This document shows, one piece after another, positions 7,801 through 17,479 of a DNA stretch of 64,000 bases (its first letter is position 1; the number at the start of each line of letters is the position of its first letter). Under the pieces are notes generated by a model, which did not search any database, was not told where the DNA came from, and saw only the letters and a program-made list of their open reading frames with translations. The stretch is taken from the NCBI GenBank assembly GCA_950097015.1, contig CATNEN010000003.1, positions 2,727,001 to 2,791,000 of the forward strand, read 5' to 3'. This DNA comes from Macrostomum hystrix. Lineage: Eukaryota; Platyhelminthes; Macrostomidae. The position numbers and the translations under genes are program-made.

Positions 7801-10559
7801 TTCGTCCGTCGCTGACGCTCTCACATTCCTAAAGGAGCTTGGAGTTTCGGATTTCCAAAATTGTGATGAAACGGTCCGCTTTATTGCATTGATGGACCAT
7901 CTGTTCGACATCTTCAACTCGAGGTGAGCCGGTATATTAAACCAAAATAGCATAAAGACGCGCAATCATGGCCTTTAAATTTGCATCCGTTTTTTGCAGG
8001 ACTCCGTCGGCGTCAGGCTGGAAAGGTCCCATTTGGAAGTCGCAAGCAAGCCTTTCGACCACATTCGCGTTTCTCGATGAGGCGCGCGACTACATTCGCA
8101 GCCTCTACACGATTAATGGCGTACCGCTGATTGAGAGTCGGCGAAAAACATGGGCTGTAGGATATTGCAACAATATCACAGCCCTGAAGCTGTTACTTCA
8201 GGACATTTTCTATCAGCCGTCTGCTTGCTTTAAGTACCTCCTGACGTACCGTTTATGCCAAGACCCGCTGGAACACTTCTTTGGTGAGATTCGTCAGAGA
8301 GGTGGTTTTAATAACAATCCGAACGTTCAGCAGTTCAGGTACGCTTATCGGGCGATTTTGGCGCACAGGACTGGATCTGTCGGGCACTGGTCCCTCTCGA
8401 CACAGATTTCACCTCCGCCTGGACTCTCCACCTCTGCTTCTGCCAGTGTACAAGATGAAATCGAGGATCCACCGCAATTAGCACTCAGCCTCATTAGCCA
8501 GAATGTCGGCTGCTACATCGCTGGATTCATTGGCAGATGGCTTACAAACAGACTGTCTTGCGAAAACTGCAAGGCATCTCTTCATTGCGAGATGCACACC
8601 AACCTGCTTACTACTCTCAAAGATCGCGGTCGTCTTTTTCGACCATCAGCATCACTTTGCCGACTGGCGAACATTTGCGAGTCGGCTGTGAAAGGAGTCA
8701 GAACTGACGAACTGTCTCTAGACATACTCGATCGTCTACTTCCAATCTGCATCCAACAGGGTATCGAGTTGTCACTCTTCGCTCACGTTTGCAGCAATAG
8801 AGCACCCGAAGAAAACCATCAATATTTTCTAGTGCAGGCGATTTCTAAGAAATATCTTTGCATTCGGTTGCGGCATGTACTTCGGAGGCTTAACGCTGTG
8901 AACACAACAACTGTGCGTCAGATGCTAACAAAAAAAATTATTTTCATGGGTCAGTGACTTCAAATTAGCATTGTGCGGGTGACGCCTTGAATTTATTGTC
9001 TTTACTTGACTCTCCTTTGTCTTGCGCGGTTTGCTTGCAACTCATTTGGCTGTTTGTTTTCGCCTTTTATTGTTTGTTTGTTTGCTGTCTGTCTACGTGC
9101 TTGTTTGCTTACTTGCCTGCTTTCGTGTCTGTTTTGTATTAATTCCCTTACATATTCGTTTTCTTCTTTGCTTGCCTTCACATTTGCAATAGTTTCACTT
9201 ATCCTACTAAGTATACTTATAAATAAAGGTTTGCAGCTTCTGCAGCGGCAATTTGTCTATGTGTGAAAGTACGGCATTCTGAGCTTCTTGTGATGCTGGT
9301 GCTTGTCTATGGCTAGGACCAAAAAAATCGAGCTTCTGGCGATCCAGTTATATTATTCATCCATGGTTTTTGTTCGAAAAAATGAAACACGCACCAGTTT
9401 GTCATTTTTTGCTATACTAAGGGGGAAATAGAGGGTTTTTACCATAGACGACACACTAAGGAGGGTAACTGGTGGCCTTTACCATAGACAACATACACTG
9501 GCGGGTAACTGGAGGCCTATGCCATAGACAACACACCCTTGAGGGTAACTGGTAGCCTTTACCATAGACAACTCACAAGTCTGCCCTCTTCCGCATTCAT
9601 GTGGTCGAGTTCCGGCTCGCGCCATTTGGCTTTGATTAAGACATCAGCCGCGAACTGCTCCTTGATGGTGTCGATTTCGCCAATCTTCATAAACACCACG
9701 CAGATGTACACTTGACGCTTAAAATTTAGATTATTTATTTTGGATTAATTTTTTCGCGCCGTGGAAATCATACTTAAAGACGGTTAACTGGAGGGACAAT
9801 TACTTTTCGGTGTCTTAAATCTACACTAGAAAAATCTCGAATGTACAGTGGGAGAATCACTAATGTGTACTGTGGGCCCGGGGAATCTCCAATGTACAGG
9901 GGGGAATCTCCAATGTACAGGGGGGAATCTCCAATGTACAGGGGGAATCTCCAATGTACAGGGGGAATCTCCAATGTACAGGGGGAATCTCCAATGTACA
10001 GGGGGAATCTCCAATGTACAGGGGAATCTCCAATGTACAGGGGGGAATCTCCAATGTACAGGGGGGAATCTCCAATGTACAGGGGGAATCTTCAATGTAC
10101 AGGGGGGAATCTCCAATGTACAGGGGGGAATCTCCAATGTACAGGGGGGAATCTCCAATGTACAGGGGGGAATCTCCAATGTACAGGGGGAATCTCCAAT
10201 GTACAGGGGGAATCTCCAATGTACATGGGGATCTCCTTTTTGCAGTGAGAGAGTATCTAAATGCAAAATGTCGGGGGATTTTGAGGGGACTTCATAGAAA
10301 TTACCAGGTCTGAATGAAATAAACCAGAATATGGAACGTGAATTCGAATCATTTTTAGACTCTATAGGGCTCCGATGGTTACCTTCACCAGCCTCTCCTC
10401 TTCATCGCTGTCCTCTCCGCCGTTATTGCCGTGCTGAAAGCAGGAGGCCCTCCGAATCGGCATGTCGAGACTTTCGCCAGCCTCAGAAGACGACAGTCGG
10501 GAGGATGTAGCGGCTGCGGCGCCACTGCATCTATTCCTGTCCTTCAACAAAGACCTCAT
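1858..10559 (-). CDS. Pentameric ligand-gated ion channel subunit lacking the Cys-loop (3'-partial)
   Basis: Six exons read on the minus strand: 10559-10383, 9717-9577, 6169-5981, 4200-4101, 3423-3266 and 2013-1858. They give 307 residues, with phases 0,0,0,1,0 matching at every junction and GT..AG sites throughout. Exon 1 starts at an ATG and encodes a Ser/Ala-rich, acidic N-terminus with no signal peptide. Exons 2-5 encode an extracellular beta-sandwich (KIGEIDTIKEQFAADV, WTPKLYIENTIGE, LELNHFPFDVQ). Exon 5 ends in the TM1 start (RRPAYFIWNIFLVT). Exon 6 completes TM1, gives TM2 (RLQLTFTLVLTLVAFKFVV, residues about 276-294) and the LPKISYLTYL loop into TM3. FPFDVQ is not followed by the two cysteines of a Cys-loop, as in Cys-less (Pro-loop) receptors. 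TM3 and TM4 lie beyond position 1. Ligand and ion selectivity cannot be read from sequence. A P element interrupts intron 2. Confidence 0.9.
2040..2275 (+). mobile_element. Possible tRNA-derived SINE
   Basis: The sequence CTACAGTTAGAGTTTTGGAC followed about 30 bp later by GGGAGTTCGAATC resembles a degenerate tRNA with A and B boxes. The downstream body has no coding sense. It lies within channel intron 5, next to exon 6. The 3' end is ill defined and no target duplication was seen, so this is a tentative call. Confidence 0.4.
2712..3257. repeat. 50-bp minisatellite in channel intron 5
   Basis: About 11 copies of a 50-bp unit containing GGTGGGGGTTGCAACCCTTA and CATTAGTCACATTTTTAAGG. The central copies are nearly identical and the edges diverge. 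On the minus (gene) strand the array starts only about 10 nt after the exon 5 donor at 3265. The unit contains GGTTGCAACC, a 10-bp palindrome. Confidence 0.95.
3540..4010. repeat. Degenerate ~18-bp A/G-rich repeat, channel intron 4
   Basis: Decayed copies of a GGGATTYGGGAAGAATA-like motif recur irregularly, with many substitutions and indels. It looks like an old minisatellite and fills most of the intron between exons 5 and 4. Confidence 0.7.
4201..5145. other. Channel intron 3 unique sequence
   Basis: Single-copy-looking intron sequence. Nothing recognisable was found on either strand. The block at 4490-4760 is more GC-rich than its surroundings and could be an old transposon remnant, but no diagnostic motif was seen. 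Confidence 0.4.
5146..5440 (+). mobile_element. tRNA-derived SINE, near full length
   Basis: It starts with a tRNA-like head: an A box in TGTAGCCTAGTGG and a B box GGGTTCGATTCCC about 40 bp later. The body contains TAGCAAGACACTTAACTCTG, a block resembling the conserved central domains of several animal SINE superfamilies. It ends with GCAGGTGTAATCAATTATTA and an ATT-rich tail. A second copy at 55630-55920 and a fragment at 61345-61485 show that it is a repeated family. Its tRNA-like part is not a functional tRNA gene. Confidence 0.85.
5565..5938. repeat. 17-bp minisatellite in channel intron 3
   Basis: About 21 copies of CAGCTGACCCACTCAAA, almost perfect apart from an A/T variant at one site in a few units. 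It lies about 35 nt downstream of the exon 3 donor (gene strand). CAGCTG is palindromic in every unit. Confidence 0.97.
6180..6187. other. P-element target site duplication, left copy
   Basis: GTTTTTGT precedes the left terminus and is repeated exactly at 9366-9373 after the right terminus. An 8-bp duplication is the hallmark of P-element transposition. Confidence 0.95.
6188..6315 (+). repeat. P-element left terminal inverted repeat
   Basis: 128 bp identical to the reverse complement of 9238-9365. This is much longer than the 31-bp terminal repeat of the Drosophila P element. It probably also contains the promoter and 5' untranslated sequence of the transposase. Confidence 0.95.
6398..8957 (+). 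CDS. P-element/THAP9-type transposase (one intron)
   Basis: Two exons, 6398-7923 and 8000-8957, join in frame through a split Arg codon to give about 827 aa. Residues 1-87 form a THAP zinc finger: C8, C13, C59, H62, with W40, P30 and the terminal AVPKL motif. A Lys-rich, probably coiled segment follows (about 120-180). The RNase-H-like core shows LVIDGMHLRKEL (D271), LVSDGCSANLATYRKLG (D361), FIDNSHLIKLVRN (D397) and QDPLEHFFGEIRQRGG (E600), all typical of P and THAP9 transposases. A C-terminal YIAGFIGRWL...CENCKASLHC segment resembles the THAP9 tail. In-frame ATGs at 6326 and 6368 are possible alternatives; 6398 places the THAP finger at the N-terminus as in P. Neither frame has an internal stop, and the length lies between Drosophila P and human THAP9. 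Confidence 0.93.
7924..7999 (+). other. Transposase intron, 76 nt
   Basis: The intron runs from GTGAGC to TTTTTTGCAG. Reading through it gives TGA within two codons of the exon end. Retention would therefore yield a protein truncated after about 509 residues that keeps THAP and part of the catalytic core but lacks E600. Confidence 0.85.
9222..9227 (+). terminator. Polyadenylation signal AATAAA of the transposase
   Basis: AATAAA lies about 265 nt after the stop codon and just inside the right terminal repeat. It is the only canonical hexamer noticed between the stop and the element end. Confidence 0.6.
9238..9365 (-). repeat. P-element right terminal inverted repeat
   Basis: Exact inverted copy of 6188-6315. 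The flanking GTTTTTGT at 9366-9373 is the second copy of the target duplication. Confidence 0.95.
9430..9576 (-). repeat. 40-bp repeat that includes the 5' splice site of channel exon 2
   Basis: Four units of 40 bp. Read on the gene strand from the exon 2 boundary (9577), they begin GTGAGT, GTGTGT, GTATGT and GTGTGT, each followed by YGTCTATGG and then CCAGTTACCC (last unit decayed). The first unit begins exactly at the intron start, so the donor hexamer is itself part of the tandem unit. Confidence 0.9.
9880..10237. repeat. 20-21-bp minisatellite in channel intron 1
   Basis: About 17 copies of GAATCTCCAATGTACAGGGG with a G run of 4-6 bases per unit. The varying G run makes all frames drift. 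ORFs across it in several frames are artefacts of the unit. Confidence 0.97.
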
Positions 10560-11196
10560 GTTTTCTCAGTGCCTGAAGTACAATCGAGAAGTTTTACGAT
10601 TTCGGACGACCAGACTTCTATCACGAGCTTTGACATTTTTTTCAAGAATTTAACTCATTGTGCTTTAAATGAGAGCCCTAGTTATAGAATCTAAGTTTAT
10701 CAAATTTCAAAAGTTAGACAAGGTACTCAAATTTCTATTGCAAAGTGGAAATTCATGTAAAGAAAATTTGGGCCAAAAGTAGCCAATTCTACAGTGCCTT
10801 CGTGATTAAATAAAGTTTCAAAAATGTTCAACTTCCTCCGTCTGTGTTAACGAATGCTTAAATTTCTAAACAATATTCTAACCAACAAAGAAATTAAGCG
10901 AGATTTTTAATCGGCTTGAAAGCAAATTTTAAACAAAATAAATCGTTAATAAAAATGCTCTTCGGAAGTCACGTAGCACATATGATACGCGTGTAGCTAA
11001 AAGTACATTTACATCACGTGACTTTGATGCATTTGAATCGCATGTTTACATTCGATCAATGGTTTTTAACTGTTTCCTTAAATAACTGTAAACATTGCGA
11101 TTTTTGGGTGATTTTGAATCATGAAAATATATTTAAAACTGTTGTTTTCAACTGCAATGAAATGTTCTACTTTGATGAATCACTTCTGATCTTAAA
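10560..11196. other. Upstream region of the channel gene
   Basis: AT-rich sequence 5' of the channel start codon on the minus strand. It presumably holds the promoter or 5' untranslated exons. No TATA box, CpG cluster or conserved element could be identified with confidence. Confidence 0.35.
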
Positions 11197-12302
11197 ATCG
11201 GTTTACTCCCGCTTCGCCGATTCCCGATTCGCCGATTCCCGATTCGCCGAATCCCGATTCGCCGAATCCCGATTTGCCGAAATTCCCGCTTCGCCGAAAT
11301 TCCCGATTCGCCGAAATTCCTGACTCGCCGAATCCCGATTCGCCGAAATTCCTGACTCGAATCCTGATTCGCCGAATCCCGATTCGCCGAAATTCCTGAC
11401 TCGCCGAATTCCCGATTCACCGAAATTCCTGACTCGCCGAATTCCCGATTCACAGAAATTCCTGACTCGCCGAATCCCGATTCGCCGAAATTCCTGACTC
11501 GAATCCTGATTCGCCGAATCCCGATTCGCCGAAATTCCTGACTCGCCGAATTCCCGATTCACCGAAATTCCTGACTCGCCGAATTCCCGATTCACAGAAA
11601 TTCCTGACTCGCCGAATCCCGATTCGCCGAAATTCCTGACTCGAATCCTGATTCGCCGAATCCCGATTCGCCGAAATTCCTGACTCGCCGAATTCCCGAT
11701 TCACCGAAATTCCTGACTCGCCGAATTCCCGATTCACCGAAATTCCTGACTCGCCGAATTCCCGATTCACCGAAATTCCTGACTCGCCGAATTCCCGATT
11801 CACCGAAATTCCTGACTCGCCGAATTCCCGATTCACCGAAATTCCTGACTCGCCGAATTCCCGATTTGCCGAAATTCCTGACTCGAATCCTGATTCGCCG
11901 AATCCTGATTCAATACATCTTACTTTATCATAAATTAAAATTAAACCACATAACCATTGCCCTCTTTTAGTGGTGGTCAAATATTGGAACTCGATTTCTA
12001 TTGTATTGAAATTAATTAAAAAACTAACTTAAATGAAATGCAGTTTCTTCATTCATTAACTTGTAAACTTGCTTCTAAACTTTATTAACTTTCTGGAACG
12101 TAGATTGAGTGAGCAAAGAACATCACAGGTACTTCGGAAAAAGCAAAACTTGCTGGACATCCTCGTAGAGCCGAAAGTAAAGGTGTAATGAGGTACGGTA
12201 GCTCAGCAAAAAAATTTCTTAGCAATTTTTTTCGGCAAATAGGGAATTCGGCGAATCGGGAATTTCGGTGAATCGGGATTCGGCGAATCGGGAGTAAACC
12301 CT
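11197..12302. mobile_element. Foldback-like element with tandem-repeat arms
   Basis: The left side (11205-11918) is a tandem array of 16/17-bp half units such as CGCCGAATTCCCGATT and CACCGAAATTCCTGACT. At 12238-12297 the same motif occurs in inverted orientation, ending CGGCGAATCGGGAGTAAACC, the mirror of GGTTTACTCCCGCTTCGCCG at the left edge. The arms are unequal (about 720 and 60 bp) around an AT-rich centre (11925-12237). Tandem-repeat inverted arms are the design of foldback elements. No coding region or target duplication was established. Confidence 0.5.
11205..11918. repeat. 16/17-bp (33-bp dimer) minisatellite
   Basis: Alternating half units CGCCGAATTCCCGATT and CACCGAAATTCCTGACT. Longer stretches including GACTCGAATCCTGATTCGCC recur at intervals of about 160 bp, indicating higher-order duplication within the array. 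Confidence 0.95.
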
Positions 12303-12857
12303 TAAAGTCTATAATGTCATTCTATATGTCTGATCATCGAAGTCAAATAATAGGGAAATATTGACGATCCGAGTGCTGCATACAACAGAATATAAAATAT
12401 GGTTCTACTTCACTCAAAACTCACAGAGAAAACAGTAGATAGCATTTTTTTATAGCATGTGTTCCAATAGACGGAACGAGTGCATCAAATTGTCCTATGC
12501 TTAGTGTCCACTGAATAGCATTAATTATCCTCAACTGACTGTGAGCCTTTGTTGAATAAATAAAAATAGAAAAATGCTTTACAGAGTAATATATTAATGA
12601 CAGATTGTATCCAAAATATCTGTACGATTTAGCTTTCAAATAGGATCATTGCTACAACAATAAAATGAAAGACAATAAGTGCCATGGAATTCCCCCAGAA
12701 TAGTTTTACCAAAGTACCTCACACAACAGTTCTTTAAAGCAGACGCATTGTAGCATTGTCCTTTAAGTCTTTCTGCAATAATTTGCTTCTCCGGTTCAAT
12801 AATTTCAGTTCCAATCACTGACTTATCTCTGGCTCAATGCAACACAAGCTTGTCTAC
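12303..12857. other. Unique spacer
   Basis: AT-rich intergenic DNA. Short minus-strand ORFs at 12421-12639 and 12636-12818 have no recognisable motif and are probably chance. Confidence 0.4.
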
Positions 12858-15815
12858 TAAACCTACCCTACCCCCTAAACTACTCCCCCTGTCTACCCCC
12901 TAAACTACTCCCCCTCTGTCTACCCCCTAAAATACTCCCCCTGTCTACCCCCTAAACTACTCCCCCTCTGTCTACCCCCTAAACTACTCCCCTTTGTCTA
13001 CCCTTAAACTACTCCCCCTCTGTCTACCCCCTAAACTACTCCCCCTCTGTCTACCCCCTAAACTACTCCCCCTATGTCTACCCCCTAAACTACTCCCCCT
13101 CTGTCTACCCTTAAACTACTCCCCCTCTGTCTACCCCCTAAACTACCCCCCTCTGTCTACCCCCTAAACTACTCCCCCTCTGTCTACCCCCTAAACTACT
13201 CCCCCTCTGTCTACCCCCTAAACTACTCCCCCTGTCTACCCCCTAAACTACTCCCCCTCTGTCTACCCCCTAAACTACTCCTCCTCTGTCTACCCCCTAA
13301 ACTACTCCCCTTTGTCTACCCTTAAACTACTCCCCCTCTGTCTACCCCCTAAACTACTCCCCCTGTCTACCCCCTAAACTACTCCCCCTCTGTCTACCCC
13401 CTAAACTACTCCCCCTCTGTCTACCCCCTAAACTACTCCCTCTCTGTCTACCCCCTAAACTACTCCCCCTCTGTCTACCCCCTAAACTACTCCCCCTCTG
13501 TCTACCCCCTAAACTACCCCCCTCTGTCTACCCCCTAAACTACCCCCCTCTGTCTACCCCCTAAACTACTCCCCCTCTGTCTACCCCCTAAACTACTCCC
13601 CCACTGTCTACCCCCTAAACTACTCCCCTCTGTCTACCCCCTAAACTACCCCCCTCTGTCTTCCCCCTAAACTACTCCCCCTCTGTCTACCCCCTAAACT
13701 ACTCCCCCTCTGTCTACCCCCTAAACTACTCCCCTCTGTCTACCCCCTAAACTACTCCCCCTCTGTCTACCCCCTAAACTACTCCTCCTCTGTCTACCCC
13801 CTAAACTACTACCCCTCTGTCTACCCCCTAAACTACTCCCCCTCTGTCTACCCCCTAAACTACTCCCCCTCTGTCTACCCCCTAAACTACCCCCTATGTC
13901 TACCCCTTAAACTACTCCCCCACTGTCTACCCCCTAAACTACCCCCTCTGTCTACCCCCTAAACTACCCCCTATGTCTACCCCCTAAACTACTCCCCCTC
14001 TGCCTACCCCCTAAACTACTCCCCTCTGTCTACCCCTTAAACTACTCCCCCTCTGTCTACCCCCTAAACTACTCCCCCTCTGTCTACCCCCTAAACTACT
14101 CCCCCTCTGTCTACCCCTTAAACTACTCCCCATATGTCTACTTCCTAAACTACCCCCTCTGTCTACCCCCTAAACTACCCCCTATGTCTACCCCCTAAAC
14201 TACTCCCCCTCTGCCTACCCCCTAAACTACTCCCCTCTGTCTACCCCTTAAACTACTCCCCCTCTGCCTACCCCCTAAACTACTCCCCTCTGTCTACCCC
14301 TTAAACTACTCCCCCTCTGTCTACCCCTTAAACTACTACCCCTCTGTCTACCCCCTAAACTACTCCCCCTCTGTCTACCCCCTAAACTACTCCCCCTCTG
14401 CCTACCCCCTAAACTACTCCCCTCTGTCTACCCCTTAAACTACTCCCCCTCTGTCTACCCCCTAAACTACTCCCCTCTGTCTACCCCTTAAACTACTCCC
14501 CCTCTGTCTACCCCTTAAACTACTCCCCCTCTGTCTACCCCCTAAACTACTCCCCCTCTGTCTACCCCCTAAACTACTCCCCCTCTGCCTACCCCCTAAA
14601 CTACTCCCCTCTGTCTACCCCTTAAACTACTCCCCCTCTGTCTACCCCCTAAACTACTCCCCTCTGTCTACCCCTTAAACTACTCCCCCTCTGTCTACCC
14701 CCTAAACTACTCCCCCTCTGTCTACCCCCTAAACTACTCCTCCTCTGTCTACCCCCTAAACTACTACCCCTCTGTCTACCCCCTAAACTACTCCCCCTCT
14801 GTCTACCCCCTAAACTACTCCCCCTCTGTCTACCCCCTAAACTACCCCCTATGTCTACCCCTTAAACTACTCCCCCACTGTCTACCCCCTAAACTACCCC
14901 CTCTGTCTACCCCCTAAACTACCCCCTATGTCTACCCCCTAAACTACTCCCCCTCTGCCTACCCCCTAAACTACTCCCCTCTGTCTACCCCTTAAACTAC
15001 TCCCCCTCTGTCTACCCCCTAAACTACTCCCCCTCTGTCTACCCCCTAAACTACTCCCCCTCTGTCTACCCCTTAAACTACTCCCCATATGTCTACTTCC
15101 TAAACTACCCCCTCTGTCTACCCCCTAAACTACCCCCTATGTCTACCCCCTAAACTACTCCCCCTCTGCCTACCCCCTAAACTACTCCCCTCTGTCTACC
15201 CCTTAAACTACTCCCCCTCTGCCTACCCCCTAAACTACTCCCCTCTGTCTACCCCTTAAACTACTCCCCCTCTGTCTACCCCTTAAACTACTACCCCTCT
15301 GTCTACCCCCTAAACTACTCCCCCTCTGTCTACCCCCTAAACTACTCCCCCTCTGCCTACCCCCTAAACTACTCCCCTCTGTCTACCCCTTAAACTACTC
15401 CCCCTCTGTCTACCCCCTAAACTACTCCCCTCTGTCTACCCCTTAAACTACTCCCCCTCTGTCTACCCCTTAAACTACTCCCCCTCTGTCTACCCCCTAA
15501 ACTACTCCCCCTCTGTCTACCCCCTAAACTACTCCCCCTCTGCCTACCCCCTAAACTACTCCCCTCTGTCTACCCCTTAAACTACTCCCCCTCTGTCTAC
15601 CCCCTAAACTACTCCCCTCTGTCTACCCCTTAAACTACTCCCCCTCTGTCTACCCCCTAAACTACTCCCCCTCTGTCTACCCCCTAAACTACTCCCCCTC
15701 TGTCTACCCCTTAAACTACTCCCCATATGTCTACTTCCTAAACTACCTCTCTCTGTCTACTCCCTTAACTACTCCCTATGTCTACCCCCTAATCTACTCC
15801 CCCTGTCTACCCTAT
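12858..15815. repeat. 27-bp C-rich (plus strand) minisatellite, ~3 kb
   Basis: About 110 copies of a 27-bp unit containing CTACCCCCTAAACTACTCCC then CCTCTGT, with length variants of 24-27 bp. Variant units occur in the same order 955 bp apart: ACTCCTCCTC at 13781 and 14736, and CATATGTCTACTTCC at 14131 and 15086. A segment of about 0.95 kb was therefore duplicated. The minus strand carries frequent G4-5 runs. Confidence 0.97.
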
Positions 15816-16170
15816 GCAGACCCCAAACCGCAAATAGATTGGTTGGCGGCAGTTAGCTAGCAATGAGTGGGCCGGTGAGATTAGAGATAGGAGTCTCGAG
15901 TGGACAGCCCTGGGTGGTCTAAGGGTCACCCGTATGGGATTATTGACCGGATGCCTGGCATTATTCATTTTCCTTCATGCACGCATGACGATGGGCGGCT
16001 GCTGCTGCATCTGCTGCTGATTGAGCATCACGCACAGTCCGACGACCTACTCAATGTGCGTGCATTTTAAAAGTAGAAAAAAAAATAACTGCTAGCTGGG
16101 TTGGTATGATGTTCTGTTAGGCCCCATTTAATTTTTTTATCCCCATCTTTGACACCTCAATTTTGAGTCC
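15816..16170. other. Unique spacer
   Basis: A moderately GC-rich stretch with a short CTGCTGCTGCATCTGCTGCTG run near 16000. No coding exon could be supported on either strand. Confidence 0.35.
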
Positions 16171-16174
16171 TCTC

Positions 16175-16665
16175 TCACCTGCCTATCTTTCCTCTCCTTC
16201 CTCTCTCCTCTCCTTCCTCTCTCCTCTCCTTCCTCTCTCCTCTCCTTCCTCTCTCCTCTCCTTCCTCTCTCCTCTCCTTCCTCTCTCCTCTCCTTCCTCT
16301 CTCCTCTCCTTCCTCTCTCCTCTCCTTCCTCTCTCCTCTCCTTCCTCTCTCCTCTCCTACCTCTCTCCTCTCCTCCCTCTCTCCTCTCCTCCCTCTCTCC
16401 TCTCCTTCCTCTCTCCTCTCCTACCTCTCTCCTCTCCTCCCTCTCTCCTCTCCTTCCTCTCTCCTCTCCTTCCTCTCTCCTCTCCTTCCTCTCTCCTCTC
16501 CTTCTAGATCCTCTCCTTCCTCTCTCCTCTCCTTCTTCTCTCCTCTCCTTCCTCTCTCCTCTCCTTCTTCTCTCCTCTCCTTCCTATCTCCTCTCCTTCC
16601 TCTCTCCTCTCCTTCCTCTCTCCTCTCCTTCCTCTCTGCTCTCCTTCCTCTCTCCTCTCTTGGTT
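16175..16665. repeat. 16-bp polypyrimidine repeat
   Basis: Copies of CCTCTCTCCTCTCCTT, nearly perfect, with one interrupting TAGA at 16505. The open frame across it (Ser/Leu/Pro) is compositional. Confidence 0.95.
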
Positions 16666-17470
16666 ATGTTTCTAAACCATTGATTGTAAACAGACAAATA
16701 GATTATTTCTTATCAATCAGTCTGTTAATACCTGAGATGAAAATCTCCCAGGCCTTATTTCCATCCCGCCAGAGGCCGCTCTGCCCCAAACCGTCTAGCT
16801 CACAAGGACGCTGCTCTCTAGGACGCTCCATCGATTTCCCCCAAAACGCCAATCTCAGGAAAATGATGCGAACAAATCCCCTCCTGACTTCTCTGCTCAC
16901 CTGGGGTCTCCTCCGGCTGCTCATCTGGCCTTCGAGATAGTCGAGATCTTCGAGAATTGCCCGCGCAGTCAGTCAGATGTTATCATTAGCAGATAATTCT
17001 GATTCGCTATAATCACTGCTTCACAGATGTCTCTCTGGTGTCAGCTCGTGCGAATGAATGTCGAGAAACTCGATTCCACTGGTGCAAGCGTTATTAAGAA
17101 CAGGTTCGATGGTAAATCTAACGATTAACGAATAACGATTAACGATTTACTAGCAAGAGAAGACGACTTAACATAAAGCTTTTCTTTCTATAATTGACAG
17201 TCGGTTAAAATAAGAAAAGGTAAAAGTGCAACCACCAATAGGAATAGGATGGAGCAGAATCTACGGAAATATTCTGCAATTAAATATTTCACTATTTACT
17301 ATGACTATGACAGGATGAAATCAGTGCTCTCTGCAACAGGATGTCAGCCGAACCATCTCTGCATCTTTCGCTTGTTTCCCGCAGCGGGACTCTTTCCTCA
17401 ATTTAGCTCGCTTCCTTCCATTTAGGTTTTTAGCCTATTCTCAATTTTGAAATGTTTCGTCTGACACAAA
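16666..17470. other. Unique spacer with one exon-like patch
   Basis: At 16703-16924 the minus strand is open for 73 codons starting at an ATG, with a consensus-like GTGAGC after CCCCAG. The product matches nothing I recognise. The rest is AT-rich and featureless. Confidence 0.3.
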
Positions 17471-17479
17471 TCCCTTTAG

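Larger units (their letters stand above)
6188..9365 (+). mobile_element. Complete P element, 3178 bp
   Basis: Both ends carry CATGGATGAATAATATAACT, which resembles the 31-bp Drosophila P terminus beginning CATGATGAAATAACATAAGG (from memory). The inverted repeats 6188-6315 and 9238-9365 are identical over 128 bp. After a 7-nt indel they match for about 12 bp more. The 8-bp target duplication is perfect. Inside is one THAP-type transposase gene with a single intron and an AATAAA signal near the right end. Perfect termini, a perfect duplication and an open reading frame together point to a very recent insertion that may be transposition-competent. It lies in intron 2 of the channel gene in the opposite orientation. 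Confidence 0.96.

Noticed and set aside
9006-9266. 86-codon Cys/Leu-rich ORF in the 3' part of the P element
   Set aside because: It lies in the 3' untranslated region of the transposase and runs into the terminal repeat; composition looks like chance.
16703-16924. Minus-strand exon starting MSSRRRPQ with a possible GTGAGC donor
   Set aside because: No family recognised and no partner exon in phase could be found; mentioned only as part of the spacer.
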